Below are positions 60,801-64,000 of a stretch of 64,000 nucleotides of DNA, piece by piece. Position numbers and translations under genes: made by a program. How positions within the stretch are numbered: position 1 is the stretch's first letter; each line of letters begins with the position of its first letter. This DNA is from Nemertoderma westbladi (lineage: Eukaryota > Xenacoelomorpha > Nemertodermatida > Nemertodermatidae): NCBI GenBank assembly GCA_032718475.1, contig JAUCBJ010007248.1:1-64000 (forward strand). Reading direction: 5' to 3'. The notes under the pieces were generated by a model. That model was not told the DNA's origin and did no database searches. It saw only the letters and a program-made list of their open reading frames with translations.

Positions 60801-61371
60801 TGTGGAGGATCCCGGTTTATCCGGTTTTTGGTTTCTAGTCTACGCGTCCCCACCGTGTGTGAAAGATATAAAGAGTTCTGGGTTATTGATCGATCGATGT
60901 ATATAAGTTCGGGATATAATATAATAGAGATAATAGCACAAAATGGTTGATGTATGATGTAATGTACCGGTAGGTGATATCTACTGGTGACGGTAGGCGG
61001 AGACGGTAACTAGAGTTCCACTACTGTCCTAACTAGCTGACTTACTACAAGTGAATGAAATATTGCATGGACCGGTAATATATTGCACTGTTGGATAATA
61101 TTGCTCTACCCAGTCGATGCTTCCCCCCTATTGGCTAATATCCTAATTGTCGCCCCTTCACCTTCCCTGGAGTGTTTCCCGTTGCTCCTGTTATTCTCTC
61201 TCTCTCTCAGGGGTGTAACCCCTGACCCCTTTGTGCGTATGTCCTCTGGGGTTTCCTTGTCCCCACTTTATTGGGGTGGTACGAGGTTGATATTGGATAT
61301 CGACCTCGTGTTCCTAATATTGCTTAAAGCTTACTTTATGGGGCTGGTTAGCGGAATTGAATACGCTAACA
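60801..61371 (-). mobile_element. LTR (3' LTR) of an LTR retrotransposon inserted in the polymerase gene
   Basis: Read on the minus strand, the segment starts TGTTAGCG (at 61371) and ends CCTCCACA (at 60801), giving canonical TG...CA termini. Immediately upstream on that strand is a purine tract ATGGGGGGGAG (about 61372-61382). An AATAAA signal is at 61272-61267 on the minus strand, within CCCCAATAAAGTGG. The coding trace of the polymerase stops exactly at the LTR edge. The other LTR and the target duplication lie beyond the window. Confidence 0.7.
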
Positions 61372-61409
61372 CTCCCCCCCATGCTATCTTCCCGGTAAGA
61401 AGATAGCAT
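61372..61409. repeat. Polypurine tract and adjacent hairpin
   Basis: A run of C on the plus strand (purines on the minus) abuts the LTR. Next to it ATGCTATCTT (61381-61390) and AAGATAGCAT (61400-61409) form a 10-bp stem with a 9-base loop. The position fits the plus-strand primer site of an LTR retrotransposon. Confidence 0.55.
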
Positions 61410-62143
61410 CCACCTCTAGTGCGCTACAATTCAAATGGATCTCGACCTAGTATCGAGTGTGGGGTGGAACTATTTTTTCAGAGCCGGTTTTCCAGACCAC
61501 CCCCTATGGGTATGATATCGCTACCCTGTCTACCTAGCGTCCCATGTCGGGCCGATCATGCGCTCCTCTCACACGACTTTTGTTTCCCCAACACTTTCGC
61601 CACTCTAACTCCACTCTATTCTCACCCTGACTCTCGCTACTTCTCCTCACCTCTGCTCTAACTTTCGGACTTCCCTGTCCCTCACTCGCCCTCTTGTTCC
61701 CCCCCCCCCCCCCCCACACTTGAATCGCACTCGCACTCTCTCCACACTTCGCACTATCGCTCCATCGCTCGACCCCTCTTTGGCTAACTCACTCATCTCT
61801 GATGAGTCCCATCCCCCTCTCCTGTGCCGTCGCACTCAGGAAATGTGAAGTCGTCTAGTGTCTCGTTCGTCATAGTCAGTCATCCCCCGGTCCAGTAGCT
61901 AATTGGAAAAAGGTTGAGTGACTATAGTACTTACTTCGATTATATTTCGCTAAACTAATAATGATTACTACGTACGTACCTACTAATTGCACTTTTCAAT
62001 TATTTAAATTACTTAAATTTATACTTAGGAGTTCGCACATCTCGCGTGGTGCCTTCCAGGCATATTACTCCGAAGTCCTAGTTCGTTCCACCATCCTTTG
62101 GGAACCACCTCAAGTCTTTCCCTTTGTTGTCCCCCTCCCTGGG
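61410..62143 (-). other. Non-coding part of the LTR element between gag-like frames and 3' LTR
   Basis: GC-richer than the rest of the window and strongly C/T-biased on the plus strand (61560-61850), with a poly-C tract at about 61699-61715. No pol, protease, integrase or env reading frame was recognised in it. Confidence 0.5.
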
Positions 62144-64000
62144 TCATTTCCTGGTCACTGCCGCTCCTCTGGTCTTGTCTGCTTTCTGGCTTCTGACTCT
62201 CGCCGCCACCTCCTTACTGATCCCAGTCGTCGACTCCTTGGGTGCCGGTGTTATTAGCTCCCGGTATCGCTTCGCGGGTGGCCCCTCCGAGTGGTCCTGT
62301 TGTCTCCCCCTGATGGCGTCCCATAGGATCATCTTCATTGCCCGCGGCACATGCTCTGCCAAGAAATCCCTAAACTCTCCTCTACTCTGTGGCGTCCACC
62401 TATCCAAATACCTCTGCATATTTTATCACTCCGGCATATGATGCCGCGTTGCCACTTCCTGGTAGGTAAACGGAAGCCTCCGTTTGATAATCTCCATGTG
62501 AGCCTCCTGATTGATGTTAAAGAAGCCCCACCGGAACTCCTGGGCCTAAATATGTTGCCGAGTCATCGCCCCGACGTTGGCCCATTCCTCGAAGACCCTA
62601 AACTTCTCTTCGTCGTCCATCCAGTCGCACTGGCGTCCGTAATGTCCCCGAAAGTTACACTTTGAACATCGGTTATGCAACCATGGACACGCCCCCATCC
62701 TGTGGCTCGACTCGCGGCAATAGAGACAACTAGTCCCTTTCTGGAACCGGTATAAACAGCTCCTTTCCTGATGGGTCTGTCTCCCACAGTAATCACAGCT
62801 GACCACCAATGTCTCCCGCCCCACATCGTCTTTCGTCCCAAGCGATCTCCACGGTCTGTGGAGTCGCTGGTAAGCGAACTTCCGGACGTTAGCGTCCCTA
62901 TCTACGTCGATCTCCTCGCCCCTCTCGGGCATCGTCTCCCCGAATACTACCCGTGGTGCCGTCCCCGGTTGCTCGCCCAACCTAATGGTGCTCCCCGCGA
63001 AATCCATCGCCGGCTCCTCGTGCACCCAGGCCCGCTTGCCGGGTCTATCCCAGAAAGCCCTTGCCCCACTGGCCGTCACCACCTAGGCTCCCCTAACCTC
63101 CTTAGCGGCTGGTCCCCCTCGGCGCCCGCTGGTATGGGCGTCGCCTGCAATCCCGACGTCGACTGTTTCGGTGACCCCACCGTCCATCCCAGTTCTCGCC
63201 CTAGAGACTCCCCCGAACTCCCTGATGAAGTCCAACGAAGTTCATCCAAGCCCGCCTGTTCCTCGAAGCCGTAGCTCTGTGCCCTAGCTTCCTCCTCCCT
63301 TTCTTCTGCTTCTCTCCTCTCCCGTCTGGCGACTTCTTCCAGCCGCTTCGCCTCTCGCCTATCCGTCTCTAGCTGCTCCCATCTCTGACACGGCGTATCC
63401 ACCTCCCTGTCTACCAGATGTCGGCTGTTATAGTACACCGACTCGCCCTTCAGCCCCGGGTGGTCTACCAGACCCCCGAAAGCCGTCTTAAAGGCTCTTC
63501 TGTAGCTTAGGGGTGATCCCGATAATAGGAATGCCGTTGGTTCCCTCTCGATAATCACGGTCATGAATAGGTTAAGCAAACCTATCATTATCCAGTCCTC
63601 CTGTAGGATATATCGCTTCTGATATACCTTTATAGCTCCTCTCTGGAATTGATACACCTCTTGTCTCCCTGGCCTCGCTCCCCACTTCAGCGAGTTCGCC
63701 AAGTCTGCTCTGTACTCCTCTCTGAACTTGCCCCAGTCCATCGGTTTGTGACACACGAGCCACATTAACTGGCCCATCGCCACTGCCCCGCAATGTCCTG
63801 TGTTCTCTACTAGTCCCAATCCGTCCGGCGCTGTCATAGCCATGTAGACCGTCTGCGTATCCAGAAGGTTGGGGGTGTCCGGACCGATGATCCTCTCCGC
63901 GTCGTCGCAAATCACCGATCCCACTTTCGTCGTCGACTTCTCTCTCACTAGTGCTTGCACCGCCTTTGGCAGCCGGTTTAACTTCGGCCCATCCTTCTTT
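62144..64000 (-). pseudogene. Gag-like protein with three CCHC zinc knuckles, interrupted; runs off window
   Basis: The upstream frame (64000 edge to 63076, more than 300 residues) has a globular part and a charged Glu/Arg helix (about 63385-63250). The frame then changes by -1 within a ten-base overlap (AGGTGGTGA region at 63076-63085). The second frame (63081-62546) carries three perfect C-x2-C-x4-H-x4-C knuckles (CDYCGRQTHQERSC, CLYCRESSHRMGAC, CSKCNFRGHYGRQC), which bind nucleic acid in retroelement Gag. After TAG at 62546-62548 the same frame continues about 39 codons to TGA-TAA, then from ATG at 62419 to 62144. The overlap could be a programmed shift, but the later stops look like decay. 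No protease or reverse transcriptase follows before the 3' LTR. Confidence 0.6.

Noticed and set aside
60801-60906. C-terminal end of the polymerase reading frame after residue about 195 of the last segment
   Set aside because: This stretch is LTR sequence read by chance in the same frame.
63076-63960. Viral nucleoprotein or host gene for the gag-like upstream frame
   Set aside because: Its coupling to three CCHC knuckles and to a purine tract plus LTR makes a retroelement gag the simpler reading.

Overview
The window is nuclear DNA of a multicellular animal. The evidence is a homeobox gene split by introns, an LPGAT1-type acyltransferase, a cytochrome b5-fused front-end desaturase, a THAP/P-element transposase, LINEs, an LTR retrotransposon, a Polinton-like DNA element and many MITEs in a low-GC, repeat-dense background. 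The frequent short words TAGGCCTA, TACAGTA and ACCGGT, together with the gene set, suggest a marine invertebrate, perhaps an echinoderm. That placement is a weak inference. Nothing looks bacterial, and there is no CRISPR array, rRNA gene or intact tRNA gene.

Layout. 0-3 kb: a ~670 bp tandem duplication, then AT-rich DNA. 3.0-4.1 kb: single-exon LPGAT1-like gene (+). 4.4-16.7 kb: a dense run of repeats (Harbinger-type MITE, a CpG-rich 13-bp satellite, a 51-bp repeat x7, a hAT-type element with perfect 8-bp target duplication, a tRNA-derived SINE, foldback elements, and a TTAA-flanked MITE carrying a 136-bp palindrome). 16.8-18.1 kb: single-exon front-end desaturase (-). 18.1-28.1 kb: inverted-repeat elements, a TTAA-flanked G-tract element and a decayed LINE (-).

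28.9-36.3 kb: one NK4/tinman-like (NK2-class) homeobox gene on the minus strand in three exons. Both introns fall inside the homeobox. Intron 1 holds a 2.2 kb 27-bp minisatellite directly abutting a truncated LINE tail. Intron 2 holds a broken LINE and, on the opposite strand, a possible two-exon gene for a small secreted or membrane-anchored Thr-rich protein.

38.1-50.3 kb: a LINE 3' fragment, a 4.35 kb 29-bp satellite, an exon for a secreted protein made of ~30 copies of an 11-residue Pro/Trp/Tyr/Arg repeat, and two more TTAA-flanked elements. 50.4-53.0 kb: a frameshifted THAP/P-type transposase. 54.2-55.3 kb: a 5'-truncated LINE.

55.6-60.8 kb: part of a Polinton/Maverick- or adintovirus-like element. 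It has an unknown nuclear-type protein (-), a dUTPase-fold protein with eroded catalytic motifs (+), and a protein-primed family B DNA polymerase broken by several frameshifts (+). The polymerase stops at 60,800 because an LTR retrotransposon (-) is inserted there. Its 3' LTR (60,801-61,371), purine tract and gag-like reading frames with three CCHC knuckles fill the rest of the window and run off the end.

The host genes look functionally unrelated: phospholipid remodelling, polyunsaturated fatty acid synthesis, a mesoderm/heart-type transcription factor, and one or two lineage-specific secreted proteins. Much of the window is tandem repeat or mobile DNA.
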